From Lucifuga dentata (taxonomy: Eukaryota > Chordata > Actinopteri > Ophidiiformes > Bythitidae), in assembly GCA_014773175.1 (NCBI GenBank), contig VXCM01000916.1, positions 6,965 to 70,964 on the forward strand: a DNA stretch of 64,000 bases, read 5' to 3'. The number at the start of each line of letters is the position of its first letter. The stretch's first letter is position 1. The notes beneath the pieces are model-generated. The model worked only from the letters and a program-made list of their open reading frames with translations. It made no database searches and was not told the origin of the DNA. The translations under genes and the position numbers were made by a program. Below are positions 12,201-24,548 of the stretch, one piece after another.

Positions 12201-12780
12201 CAGGCAATCAGGACTAAAACTAGGATAAAAGTATGTGCAGTGTTGAGCAAATTTCTCTTCATGTGGATCATCAAAGTTTTCTTTTACTATTAAAATGTGG
12301 ATGGCTGTGATGGCAGCATTAATCAACTGGATAGAAATGTTCTGGAGTGCCACAGGAGATACTGGTACTGTTGTGAAACTGGGACAATGTGAACCCCTGC
12401 AGCCATGCCTTCCTCGTTCCTCTCTGAAAATGCATTCTTTCATACGTTAACCCCATTTCCCTCTTCATCAAAACACTGCCTTTTATCTTACCCACTTTCC
12501 TCTCTCTTCTTTCTTTTTTTGCCCAGTCTTTGCAGTATCACTTGTTTTCAGCTGAATTAATGCATTCTCAGTTGTTAAAGTAATATACAATTTCATGGAA
12601 TATTAACAGATGGTTGGCAATAATAAAATTCATAAAATCAATGACTCTGAGTGCAATTAGCAATGTAACGCAAGACATATCAGTGGAAAAGCTATCCTGA
12701 ATAGAAATGTTCAACTAATGATAGCAAAAGTATAGCTTTTAAATTTTCTAAACTCAAACAACTTTCAAAGAAGATATCAC
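9289..12780. other. Intronic sequence, no gene recognised
   Basis: A single TTAA-MITE-like end (TAAAGCTGCACTGAACAACT) sits at 9329, and a small GT array at 9828-9846. The rest has normal composition. A minus-strand open frame of 125 codons at 12066-12443 has no recognisable domain and no supporting splice sites. A pyrimidine-rich tract covers about 11170-11225. Confidence 0.5.
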
Positions 12781-12792
12781 TGTTCTCACCTC

Positions 12793-12880
12793 ATGATGGA
12801 TTGGTGACCTCTCCAGTGTGTTCCCTGCCCTTTGTCCATAGTGCATGGTGCCTGCGGAGATATTTCCAGTTGAGGAAATA
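12793..12880 (+). mobile_element. LINE (L2/CR1-like) 3' end fragment
   Basis: The text from GATGGATTGGTGACCTCTCC through the 'cctgccctttgtcc' segment matches the conserved end motif (ggatggactggcgacctgtcc...) of many fish non-LTR retrotransposons. Only about 90 bases remain, with no open frame. The family call is from memory of the motif. Confidence 0.55.
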
Positions 12881-12885
12881 CATGC

Positions 12886-13530
12886 AGATAATGCTATCGT
12901 TTCCATGCATGAGTAAATCAGTTTACAATTGCATAATCTCAGATTCAGATTCAGATTTTATTTGTCATATATAGGTTAACACGGGTCAACGGTCAATGAA
13001 ATGTGTTTCACAAGAGAAACGGTTCAGCTCAGCAGTAAAAAGAACATTGGTTATAATAAAAGATAAAATATAAGATAGGATAAAAAAGTAAAAATAAGAA
13101 AAGACAATAATAATGAGATAAAGTGATAAAAATATGAAGAGGACAAGAAAAAAGAAAGCAATGTAGTCAAGATGGGATGGCAAATGACATTATAGTATAT
13201 ACATAAGCAAATGAAATATAACACTGTACAAATGGCAAAAAAAAGAAAATATAATACTATATACGTTTATAATCAGGGATGTGTGTAGGGGTAAAGTGAC
13301 AAGGGATGCATCAATATTGCACAGATGTGATGAGAAAAAGGAAGGATGAATGAGAAAAATTGTGTTAAGTAGATAAATAGAAATATATCACTTTTATATA
13401 CATACACTATACACACATTACATACATACATACATCTAGGTCTGTTATTTAGAGTACACCAACATTGATCTATGATGATTTTAATCTAATGATGGTGTTT
13501 ACATGGCATTTGACATGCCTGTAAACTTAC
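12886..13530. mobile_element. MITE copy split by a younger insertion
   Basis: The two halves, 12886-12945 and 13434-13530, align to the uninterrupted copy at 24360-24550: 'atgagtaaatcagtttacaa' against 'ttgagcaaatcaatttacaa', then 'taggtctgttatttagagta' against 'taggtctgtaactcagagta'. About 490 bases lie between the halves here and are absent from the other copy, so they were inserted after this element. Confidence 0.65.
12947..13433. mobile_element. Insertion nested in a MITE, ends in (ACAT)n
   Basis: It is A/T-rich and starts with repeated 'attcag' units, followed by 'attttatttgtcatatatag', a phrase typical of a widespread fish dispersed repeat. It ends with an (ACAT)n tail at about 13415-13432. 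A simple-repeat tail is typical of a SINE/LINE-type insertion. ATCT occurs at both junctions and may be the target duplication. No coding capacity seen. Confidence 0.5.
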
Positions 13531-15360
13531 TGACCGACATCGCAAATGGTGTTTTACCAGGGATAAATAAAGGAAAACACATGCTGTGGCATCAGTTTTC
13601 ATGCTTGCATGAAAAAAAGAAAAGAGTATCTGCATGCTGTCATAAAATAAACCAATAACTGTACATGACAGCAGTGTGTAGATACACCCTGCAGCACCTG
13701 CAAAGTTCTTATGGGTATGTGTGTGTGCCTTTCGGAAACATTTTTAAAGTGTATTTCTCCTTTGCTGATGGTGACACTATAGTATCAGATAAGAGGGATA
13801 ACAAACACTATAGGGACAGAGATAGAAAATAATTGTTATTTTTCACCTAAATTCAGCTGTTTTGTTGGGACAGTCTGAATCCCTCCAGGTCTGCTGCTAC
13901 CTCAGTCTTTGTTCTCCCTTTTCTCTCCCTCCGGTTTGGTGATACCGCAGCGCTCCCTTTATCTGCTGAATTCAGCTGCTGCACTTCCACACGCTCTTAA
14001 AATGACATAAAACAATGTCAGCAGAAGGCTTTTTGTTCTGCATGTTGTATGATCTGGGCTAAATTAAAGGGATACTTGTGCAGGATCCTTTTCAGTCACA
14101 CTCTCACTCTGCTATCGTCTCCAGCAAATTGAATTTTTACTGCAGCTACTGTTCCATATGATGTCCCTGCCCCAGATAAGTCACTCATGTCCCTCCAGTG
14201 CAAACACACACTCACACACACACAGACAATACTGTCCAGCTGATGTGGGATTTTTAATTCCATTTGTAATTTTTCACAGCTCCTAACAGCTCTTTGTGCC
14301 AAAATTTTATGTTTTAATTTTCTCATTTCCATGGGCAGCTCCACAGAATGTGTCACTATGCTGCTGCCACTTCATAGCTGACCTTTGAGCGCAGCAGCAA
14401 AGCGGAGAATCCGCCGCGAGGTTGGGTGTCAACGCTCAGCTCCCAATAGACAATAATGGAGTGCCCACTCACTGCACCATTCAGCACTTATCATGTGAAA
14501 ACAGTCTTATACGCTTGTGAGACTGTGATGTTTCAATGGACTGAAAACAATAGGAAAGCAAGACATCTATTTCAGTTTCATGTCTCTCTCCCTGTCTAGC
14601 TCTCTGTCCCTCTCTCAACCTCACTTTTTCTAAATTATGAGATCATCAGACTGTATGGACTGTACCTATACACACATTGCTGCACTCTGGAGACTTGTAA
14701 TTGACCAATCAGCAACATCCAGAACTGAAGATCCACTCTGATAGTTCCCCATCAGCTACTAATGTGGGTTTCAGTCCTTGGATTGTGTTTAATTTATCTG
14801 TAGGTGATGATCTTTGTTCCACCACTGATGGCTGTTATTACTTATGTGAACAATGTTGAGATTAGTTTTGACTCAGAAATAGAAATGATAAAAGATTTTG
14901 TGAGCTTGCTGAAGACTTAGTAGCTTTTTTTTATCATATCAACTGCCAATAGAGACCAGCAAAACATATTTATCTGCATTAAAATGGTAATCATTATTAC
15001 TAAATAATTGCTTCCCTCCTCCATTCCACGTACTTTGCATAACTGATGGTGTACATCTGCTTTTTAGACACCTAAGGGGTTAAAGTTTCCCCTTTCTCAT
15101 ATTTCTTCACTGTGATGGAGATAGTATTGAGTTGGATTGTGTTTGTGAGTGTATGTGAGTGTATTCTCTCTATGATAAAGCATGGAATGTCTGCAGACTG
15201 ACATTCTTATTTACAGACAGACTGCATTCCCACTTCAAGCCCTACATATTATCACACACTCACTCACACACACACATATTCAGGAGACAATAGTTTAAGT
15301 GTAAGCTGTGTCTGTCTGAGAGATATGTCACATTGATTGAGCATTAGGTAAGAACAGATG
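13531..15360. other. Intronic sequence, no gene recognised
   Basis: Mostly unique-looking sequence. A small CA patch lies at 14206-14226 and CA-rich text at 15254-15277. A minus-strand frame at 14096-14356 crosses the CA patch and is not supported as an exon. Confidence 0.5.
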
Positions 15361-15462
15361 GTCTGAATTCTGCAGATGTTTTTCTTTTTTTTTTGTCAAC
15401 CGTAAATAAAGTTGTTCTGTTNTTTTTTTTTTTTGTTTGTTTGTTTGTTTGTTTTTTTTTTT
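15361..15462. repeat. T-rich and (TTTG)n tract with N at 15422
   Basis: T runs flank a lone N at 15422, followed by repeated GTTT units (about 15435-15455). The N is read as a contig join in low-complexity sequence. Confidence 0.9.
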
Positions 15463-16089
15463 AATAAATGGATCTCGTGACTGGTGTGTGGTGGGTATTG
15501 TGATTGGTTTTTCACAGCATCTGCTTCTGATTCAGCACACATCAACACACCAATGACGGTGATTCATTAGCAACTGGTGGTCCAGAAATGGACAGGTGGG
15601 TCAGTCTGGTGTCCCGCTGGTGGTCCACAGACCCATGTGTGTGTGACAGTTGGGTCTTGTCTGGTCAGTGCTGGCAGGGCTCAGCCTGTGTGTGTGTGCG
15701 TGTGTGAGTGTGAGAGAGAGACCTGCCATGTGAATGAGGTATTTCACAGCACTGTACCAGAAACAACACAGTAAAATATAATAAACTGAACTAATTTAAG
15801 GTTGAATCATGAGAATAAACTCCTAAATTGCTCCTGTGGGGAATGTTGGAAAGGTCAGGGTCGGGTGCTGAACAGCACCCTGGAGCAACGAGGGAGTCAT
15901 TGTCCAAAGACAAGGACACATGAGTGTTTTTAACCCAGTTTGTCTCATTGAAGGACTTTTTCTTTAAACAATAGCCCCCTGTGCTCCCAAATAAACTGGA
16001 AAAACTACCTAGAGCTAGATGGGTTTAGTCATACCATGGAAAATTAATCAGTGAAAATGTTTTAAGTCATTTATTACATAGAAATTATT

Positions 16090-16327
16090 TAAAATTCTAA
16101 TTACAGCTTCTCATATGTGAAGTTTGGCTTGCTTTATTGTTTTTCATACTGAATACTTCTTTAGTAATTTTGGGGCTTTGTAAATAAGCATTTCAAAGAA
16201 ATTTTTCAGATGGACTTTTGTGATTATTTTTCATATTTTAAGGGTTGAACAAATAACTTGCGAATCAAAAAATAATCAGTAGATTAAGCTAACTAATCGT
16301 GACAATAATTAGCAGTTGCAGCTCTAG
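16090..16327 (-). mobile_element. hAT-type non-autonomous element, right part
   Basis: It ends 'aattagcagttgcagctcta', the inverse of the AGGGCTGCAAC terminal motif, preceded by 'aaaataatcagtagattaa' and by interior text typical of this class ('tttttcatattttaagggtt'). Together with 6503-6610 it gives two divergent family members. No transposase. Confidence 0.6.
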
Positions 16328-17106
16328 CTAAGCCTCTAATAAATGTAATCAATTCCACAAAAATGTGTTTCTGTTCAGTGAAATTGTTTTCAGTTCAGTA
16401 TAGATCACAGCATTAATTCCTGTATTCTAATCCTATTTGTTTGGTATAAAATTCATTATAATCAGTATAGACCCATATTATTCAGTTAAATCCAATATAA
16501 TTTTTTTTCAATCCCGAATAATCTGGTTCAGACAGTTCATGTAGGCAAGATATGAATATGTGTTTTCTCTCTCTCTCTGAATGACTTTATGCTTAACCCA
16601 ATAAGCAGACAGATGGAGGAAGGTGTGGTGTGTATGTGCATGTGTCTGCAGTGTAGCAGCAGTAGCTTCCTGTGGCTTTGTGGTTTTTCCCCCACTCCTT
16701 CCTCACTTACTCACTCACTCACTCACACACACAGACACACACAGGGTACTGCTTATCTACATTATACTGGGGTTACAACTGTGTCTGGTCACAGTCTCAA
16801 CTGCTGAGTTTATGTGTGCACATCTGATGTATATAAAGAAGAGAGAGAGAGGATAAAAAGTAATGCTTGTTGGTTGAGTGCACCTCAGACTGACTGAACC
16901 ACAATTTGGCTTCAGTCCACTCCACACACTGTATTTTTGGCTGTGTGTGTGTGTGAGGCTCCACAGCTGAACTGCTCATGGTTTGTGTTTCAGTCTGTTT
17001 ATTCAGGAAAAAGGGTTGGAGAGATGAAGAGACACAGAGAGAGAAAGAAGGGCAAGAAAAAGGTAGAGAGACTTAGTTGACCTGTATGAGAGGCCATTTG
17101 AGACAT

Positions 17107-17157
<51 letters not shown>

Positions 17158-17245
17158 GTTCATTACAGCTGTTCTCAGCTGTCCCCTGCTAATGATGTCA
17201 CCTAGCAGCTGTAGCCCAGTGATGACATCAGAAGCCTCCCACACA

Positions 17246-17290
<45 letters not shown>

Positions 17291-19560
17291 GATGTTTCCC
17301 TGGCCTCCTTTCAGGTCTCATGATGCAGCACGTGTCCATTTTAGCTGTGATATTTATTCTGTTTAGGGGTGTGTATCGTACATTTGTTACATTTCTTGAA
17401 ACACCTTGTGTCATTTTCTGCTTGCAGGTTTCATTATCTTGGTAGGAAAATTGTGATCTGCTTTCAGAACACAAGTCAAATAGTCTGAAGAGAGTTATCT
17501 TCATGCTTAAATTGTGTTTTTAATCGTTCCTTTACTGTCGTCTGAATCAGTGACTCCGCCGTCACAAAGGTCATTCTGTTGGTTCAGACAGAAGAAAAAA
17601 ATCAAGAAAACAAAAATATATCAACAAAAGTCATGTGACAACACTATCTGCTTATAGTCATCATTTTGGCAACATAAACTATATGACTAAACTAAGCAAG
17701 CTATTGACAAGCTGAATTTGACTTCCTGATGTGGAAAACCATGTTTATCTGAAGACATGTTAGTAAAGTTTGATATGTTGTGATGGCTTCACACCATCTC
17801 TTTGATTCACTATAGTAATCAAAGGTCGATGTTGCTTTTTGTTAACACGCAACCCTCTGGTTCTAGACCAGTCAATACATCACCTTGTAGTTTGTTTAAA
17901 ACTCTTTCGGATCATGTTCACATCAGAAACCGCTCCATCAAAGCAGTCATGATGTGTGTTTGTGTGTATAATGTTATACTGTCATGTTGGAATATCTCTG
18001 GATTTACTGATGGAGGATTCACCCTGATCACCAGGCTGATTGGAAGCGCAGCCTTCAGCCATCTGCCTCCTCCATCTGACACCTCCGCCTGCTACCGCTA
18101 AACTCTGCTTTTAGCATGCCCCTGTCTCTGCATTTTCCTTTCCTTTCCTTTCCTTTCCTCATACAGTTGAAATGCAGTATATTAGCATAGTTTGCAATTT
18201 CTATTACATTCCAAATGAACTTCTGCTTGATTTCCCACATAGAAAAAAAACATTTTGTCATTTGCGCATTTTTGTCCATTAGTAAGCCAATGGAGAATGA
18301 CACGGGTCCTGATCCCACTTGTGTGAAATGGTTGAGTAGATAAACTCCATCTTGTCTGATATCCATCAACATCACTGTTACTGTAATGCGTTCTTTTTGT
18401 TGCTTAATGTTGTGTGCTTATTGGATTATCAATTAAGACTTTTATCAAACTATGGATCTGTTGGTATGAAAGTTACGCATTAAGTGTCTTACATCTCAGT
18501 ATAATTTTATCTTTCATATATGCTTGGCTCATTACAAAAATGAGCCTTTCAGTTCCTTTATGACCTTTGTTCTCCCTCCTATCAAGTTAATTTTTTCTTT
18601 ATGTATTATCATGTTTATTTATAACTACAGTAAGTCCTCCTTTATTTGTCGCAACTCTGCTGTTTCTTCAAATTCTATGCTAGCTGCTTGTTTCTGATAA
18701 AAATGGTGACATTCAATATATCTAAGAGCTGCAGTCCCCAGAGTTTCTTCTTCTGCAAGCATCATACTTGCCATGATGTATACAAAGGCTTCATCTAACA
18801 GAAAAATACTCTAAGTATTTTTTGTGCCTGTTTTTTTTTTTTTTTTTTTTTTTTTTNTTTTTTTTTTTTTGGTGGTTCAGTGGTTTTCTGTGACTCCAGG
18901 CTGTCATAAAACAAATCAGCAGAAAACTTTATAAAAGTACATGTGAGTGTTGAGGATGAAGCGGTGGAGTTTTCCCTGACCTATTTAGCATTGTTTCTCA
19001 GCTGTGCACAACACAGAAAAAAAAGAAAAGAAAAAAAAATCAGTGCTTCCCATTATAACGTGCAGCCAGATGTGGTGACAAAACTAGGAGATATCTCAGC
19101 TCCGCAACCACACTGATGTACTGATGCAGAGAAAAACCTGTTGTTGAAATGTTGGCTTTAATGCATATCTTAAATTAAGAACCTCATATTGAATATTACC
19201 ATAAGATAAAACGTTTGTTTCAATTCTATTTCTTCAGGCTTATTATCCTCCAATGAAGTTTTAGGTAGCTGTGCTTGGAGGAAGCAGATAGATCAAGCAA
19301 TAATGGGAATTTTAGGGTTGAAGTTTGTCCTAGAACCACAGGTTTTAACCCCAATGAGAAGATGCCATACTGGATGTAAGTGACAGTTTTACACGTTCCT
19401 CTTTAAATTCTCCTTTATGACTCATCAGCTAATTCCATTGTAGTTGTGTTTTTCTCAACACAAGAACATTTTTAGGTAACCATGAAGTTCATTTTGTTTG
19501 ATTTAACCTGTTTTGTACCACCACTATAGTTCCTGAGCCATTTTTTTAAGCTCCTACTTC
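16328..19560. other. Intronic sequence rich in simple repeats, no gene
   Basis: Arrays: (ACTC)n then CA (about 16704-16745), (CT)n 17108-17155, (CA)n 17249-17288, (TTTCC)n about 18133-18159, and a T run with N at 18857 (18831-18870). Between CT and CA lies a TGATGTCA (17193-17200) and TGACATCA (17223-17230) inverted pair. Open frames on either strand here read through repeats and lack domain support. Confidence 0.7.
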
Positions 19561-19622
19561 AGGGTAGGTTTCCGATGGTTCAGGAACTACTAAGTGGAGC
19601 TCGCAAGATAGCACATTACTGA

Positions 19623-19812
19623 TTGGCCAAACCAAAGCTTCCCCCTCACTCTGGAAGAAGAAGTGTGTCCGTGTTGACGCCACGCAGAGTGAGGAGGATG
19701 GTTCGAATGGCCAAAGAATCTCAAAGGATCACTGGTGGAGAATTGCAGATGTTAGTTGGATCTTGGGTTCAGAAAGTCTCCAAAACTACAATCAGATGCC
19801 ACCAGGCTGATT
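19623..19812 (+). pseudogene. Tc1-like transposase N-terminal remnant (tentative)
   Basis: The plus-strand frame reads LTPRRVRRMVRMAKES, then QRITGGELQMLVGSW, then VQKVSKTTIRCHQAD. This resembles the paired helix-turn-helix DNA-binding region of Tc1-type transposases: TPR..R..VR, then a T..EL segment, then VSK.TIRRH. The usual RRH reads RCHQ here and the frame stops soon after. The catalytic part is missing. Text near 19970 ('ccaaggttgtcaatatttgt') may be a degenerate terminal end. Confidence 0.5.
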
Positions 19813-19819
19813 GAGAAAA

Positions 19820-21660
19820 CTATTTGTGTCATGATAAAAATTTCTTTTTCATTTCAATTATTTTACTTTATTTAAAAGTTATATTTTTGTTAATATATTT
19901 TGTATGAAAGATCAAGAGAATAAACAAAGATATTTTTTCACAGCCCATTTTCCTTTTATCTACCAAGGTTGTCAATATTTGTAGAGGGTGCTGTATACTC
20001 AAATTTAATATCCATACTGTTTATGTATATAGGTCTGTAGTCAGTGCTCCACTTTGATGCAGAACTTTACATCTCTCGCTGTTTAATATACATTTATGCC
20101 TTCAACATGTTTGTCAATGATGGACGGGCTGAATAGTTCTGAGTTTTTGTTTGTCGGTTTGACAAAACCTTCTATAGACAGACAGAGAAGACAGACTGAC
20201 AGCTGCACGCTCCACTGCAAGACACACTGGCTCCACGAGAAAGAGAGCTAGATGCATACAGATAGAGGGAGAGAGAGAGAGAGAGGAGGAGGAGGAGGAA
20301 ATAAAGAGCAGATGATCATATTTCTCTCTGTCTCCATCAGTGAGGTGTTATCTGACCCACTTTGGCCTGTTACATCTGTCCTATGTGTCTTTCTATCTAG
20401 CTATCTATGTTCAACGTCTCACTCTTCTTTCCACCAGGTTACTAACATCCTCTGAACTGGCCCAATTCCAAAACTCCATGCAGCCCAGGGTGTATTTGGG
20501 GGGTTGGGAGTGTTTGTGTGTGTATAGAAAAGAAGGATCATTTCTGACTAAAATGTTTGCCAAAATAAAGGTTTAATCTCCTTTAAAAAGATATATGACC
20601 TATGCAGACAAACAAAAATAAGCACACGCACACACTTCACATTCAGTTAATCCCCTTCCTATCATCAGCAAATCCAACTATTTTGGGGATTTAATCCGCA
20701 ATTCGCTGGAGCAATTTCAGCAACCAGCACACACACACAGACTGGATGAAATACATGAACATTCTACAAAATATTGTAGGCCAGTAGAAGAACACCACAC
20801 TACAAACTACAGCCTCAGGATGCCACGCCGCATCTAAAAAGTTCAAATAATCCTCATAATTGTTTAATAAGATTTGAGCAAAACTAAAAGATCGCAATAA
20901 AATTAGGAAAAAAAACCCCACAAACCTGATCCCTGCTTTTAATCGTCCTGTATCGTGTACCTGTAAAGCTGCAATCTCATGTTTCTTCTTCACTTCCCTC
21001 TCCTCCTCACAGCGAGCCAGAGAGGCTTCAACCAGCTTCTGTTCTTCAAATACGCAAATACTGTAAATATTTGATGATTGATATATAATTCAAATCCCTG
21101 TGTGATGAATTATTAATCGTCTGGTGGGATTTGATGAATATTTGTCTTTGTTACTGATAGCTTCCTCTCTTCCATCTCCAAACAGTGAACCCTGTACATG
21201 TATATGTGGAGGCAAATAAAAACATAGAGGGAATTGCTTGTGACATGCGAAAGACAGTTTTCAAAAGTAATCCAATTACTTGTGAATCTCTGGAGCAGCA
21301 ATTTGTACAGTACATATTTTGGTATGTTTTGTATGCTTTGTAATACAAGAAATTTGGCTTATTCTTTCAGTTCTCAGCTGTATTAAACACAAACTCTGCT
21401 CTTCAGTGTGGGTGATAAAAGGTTTGTAGAGCTTTCGTGTTTTGTCCTGGTCTGGTGTCTCCGTCAGATAAAGCTTTTTAATTTCAGTATATCCTGGTTA
21501 ATTAAATGTTCGATCAAGTATAATGGCAGTAAATGGAAATGCAATGATGGGAGTTTGATGGAGGCTCAGACAGAGCAATAAAGATAGTGGAGAGAAGACT
21601 GCTCAGTCAAGCAGCTCAACACTCTGAGGACTGAATGAGCTGAACAGCTGAGCACAAGTA
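19820..21660. other. Intronic sequence, no gene recognised
   Basis: A GA/(GGA)n patch lies at about 20263-20299 and CA bits at 20624-20636 and 20731-20740. The part around 21050-21660 is mostly non-repetitive and AT-rich, with TAAT-type motifs. No exon with domain content is visible. Confidence 0.5.
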
Positions 21661-21810
21661 CAGGCGTGAACACACACACACACACACACAGAGAATCTGC
21701 TAATGGTTAGGGGTGATTACCAGGTCAGGATGAGTCAGGAGAAGGTCACCATGCAAGATAGGCTGAAAAGGCTGGTGCAGAGATTGTGTGTGACTCTGTG
21801 TGTACATGTA

Positions 21811-21855
<45 letters not shown>

Positions 21856-21965
21856 ATGCTCACAGCAGTCTAGTGGCCCACCCACCCTAATGTGCCACCT
21901 GATCCAGCCCCCTGCTCGGCCCCTAAAGTCATTACTGCTACTCAGTCACTTTGCCCTCTGGGGGA

Positions 21966-22005
<40 letters not shown>

Positions 22006-22050
22006 ACGCAAAAACACACACATGCAAAACACACACACACATTAAACATT
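21661..22050. repeat. CA, GT and CT array cluster
   Basis: (CA)n at 21670-21690, (GT)n at 21814-21854, (CT)n at 21967-22001, and CA-rich 22014-22040. The Ser-Leu and Cys-Val frames that result are not genes. Confidence 0.95.
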
Positions 22051-24140
22051 AAATGCTCATTTTTATTTGATTGAACAAACACTGGTGACTAATGCGCTTT
22101 CTCACACAATTCTGGTGTATATTGTATGTATATTTGCGTACAGTGTTTCTTATTCTCTTAGTGTAAGAACAGTAGTATTTAATACAAATAGTGGAGGTAG
22201 CAGCAGTTAAAAAAAAAAAAAAGCAAGGCTGCTCACCAAAATGTCACACTTCATTATCCTCTTGTCATTTAATACGGCCCCTAAAACAAACTCTTTAAAC
22301 TTGGCTATTGCCTTTGACAGTCTGTACAATTATTAAAGGGATATGTAATTTATATGAAGTTTATTGTATAAGAAAGCGCATTAGAATATTTGGCTTTATT
22401 TCTCTAAGGTGCTGTTTGCGTCACTCTTAATCTGTCCAGTTTCTTTTCATAACTACCAGGTTTTGCATAGGAAGTAGCATACACGTCTTTCACACCCATT
22501 ATGTTATGTACACACTGCTTAGAAATGGCTCCAGATATATAATGAGCATTTTTTCAGGTCTACATTTAGTCTCGTTGCTGTGGTGTTTTGCCTGGAGATT
22601 ACTTGACAGTCAGATTGATTTTAGTTTTCCTTAGTTTTTCCACTTTAACGACACACTTTTTCACCACGTTTCCCTACTGCCACATCTATCCTTCCTCTCC
22701 TGTTATACCATTGACTGTCATCTCCTGTGGCGCTTCCCCTTCATCCGTCTGCCAATTTTTATAACACACATACACACACACAGATACACACATTCCTGAC
22801 AAGTCTTTAATTCATATTTGAATCATGTTGGGAGAAAAATGACTAGTGTATAAATGTTTTTTACTGGGAAGTCATCCTGTATAGCAAGAAAAGAGGTCAC
22901 AGTGTTAGCAGAGAGAGAGAGATCCATCAGAGGCCATGGAAGACAAACTGAGAGTAAAGACAAAAAAATGAAGTAAAACGATACATCTATTTATACAGTA
23001 TACATCTGTGCATATCTATGTATCTTTATATCTGCATTTATCAATATGTAATCAAATCTTCTCTGCTGTTGAAAGACTTGGGCTTCACTTATTCACTTCC
23101 TCCACTATTTCTTAGCTGGTCCAGAAATTGCAAGCAACATCTATTTATTTTGGTCTTCCTGTATTCCTTTCTTCCTTCTTCCCTTCTTTCTTCCTTTTTT
23201 CTCCCTTCACCTGCATTCATCCATCCATATTTTCTCATCAAAAATGAGAAAAATGGAGTGGTAATGCCTATAATGAAAATGAAGTCCCAACAACTGTACC
23301 CCCCATCGTGCCCCCCTTAAAGGTCAACACACCAATCAGAGCCATGTGTACTTAATGATTAATGAACACTACATAGGTCATGACCTTTTCCTCTGTAACC
23401 AGGGTGGTAAAAGCTGTGTGTGTATGTGTGTGTGTGTGTGTGGGATGTATCGGTGTAATATCCAGAGAGGCAGCAGAGACTATGACTTGATATATGAGAA
23501 GTAATGACTGATTGAGTGCTCACCTTCCCAGTCCATAAGGATACATGGCGCATTGTAAGTGTGTGTGTGTGTGTGTGTGTGTCCATGTGAATGTGACAAA
23601 TGAGAGTAAATTGAACAAATAAGAGCTGAAGATGTCATTCTGTCAGCCAGGCTGTACACAGCAGACACACTCTGGCCCACGGCAGTCAGCGTGGAGCACA
23701 GCATTACCATTTCAAAGTAACAACGTGCAAGGAGGTGCACAATTATGCATTCCGTACACATTGAAATGCTGATTTGCATAAAGACTGGAAAAGTACTGTT
23801 TACATTTCCACAAGAGAGACCATCTGAAATGGCCTGCTCATTTCCACTATATCATCAGTGCTGTCACACTCATTCACTCTCTCACTCTTTCACTCAGCGC
23901 GCACACACACACACACACACACTTGCCAGCAAAGTTGGCAACCCAAAAAGGTTGTGTTTTCATGTGTCCTTGTCCTTTTTTGTTGGCAAGATATCTTGAA
24001 AAGTACCAAACAAACTTGGCTGGCATTTGGGGAACAGATCACTTGATTTGAACTTGGTGGTAATCCAGAGTGTGTTACCGTCAAGTGCTGTTGGAAAAGT
24101 CTAACACCCAGAACTTCCGAGTCAGCTTATAAAGAGTTGA
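22051..24140. other. Intronic sequence, no gene; several short arrays
   Basis: An A run at 22209-22222, CA text at 22766-22790, pyrimidine-rich text 23160-23215, GT arrays 23418-23441 and 23560-23582, and a (CA)n array 23898-23922. I recognise no exon or RNA gene. Confidence 0.6.
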
Positions 24141-24548
24141 TACATTTACATGCACACTACACACTATACTCACTTTATACTCACTTTTTTAACTACTGAA
24201 AATAAGGAAAAAGTGCAAGTAAGATGCAATTAATGACATTCTGTGGTCCACCAAAAAAAAAAAAAAAAAAAANAAAAAAAAAAAAAAAAAAATTACACGC
24301 TTCTTAATCTCAATAAGAGGAGAGTCTGAGGGGTGAGACTCCATGCAGAGCCAGCTTACTCCAGTTATAATGTTTATATGCTTGAGCAAATCAATTTACA
24401 ATCACAAAATCTAGGTCTGTAACTCAGAGTAAGCATATGTTGATTTATGCTAATTTCAGTCTAATTACAGCGTTTTCACATTTGGGAAGAAATGATTTAT
24501 TGCCTTAATCAGAGTATAATCAAAGTTTTAAGGTGCCTGTAAACATGC
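24141..24548. mobile_element. MITE-like element, uninterrupted reference copy
   Basis: Its interior matches the two halves at 12886-12945 and 13434-13530. The ends may be inverted: 'catttacatgcac' near 24143 against the complement of 'gtgcctgtaaacatgc' near 24534. A-tract 24253-24292 contains a lone N at 24273. End motifs with 'catgtaaac' occur in known vertebrate MITEs, but I cannot place the family. Confidence 0.5.

Noticed and set aside
12066..12443. 125-codon minus-strand open frame
   Set aside because: No domain, signal or splice support, and similar lengths arise by chance in 64 kb.
19690..19712. tRNA B-box-like word (ggttcgaat) as a tRNA or SINE
   Set aside because: No A box or cloverleaf around it; it falls in the Tc1-like reading frame.
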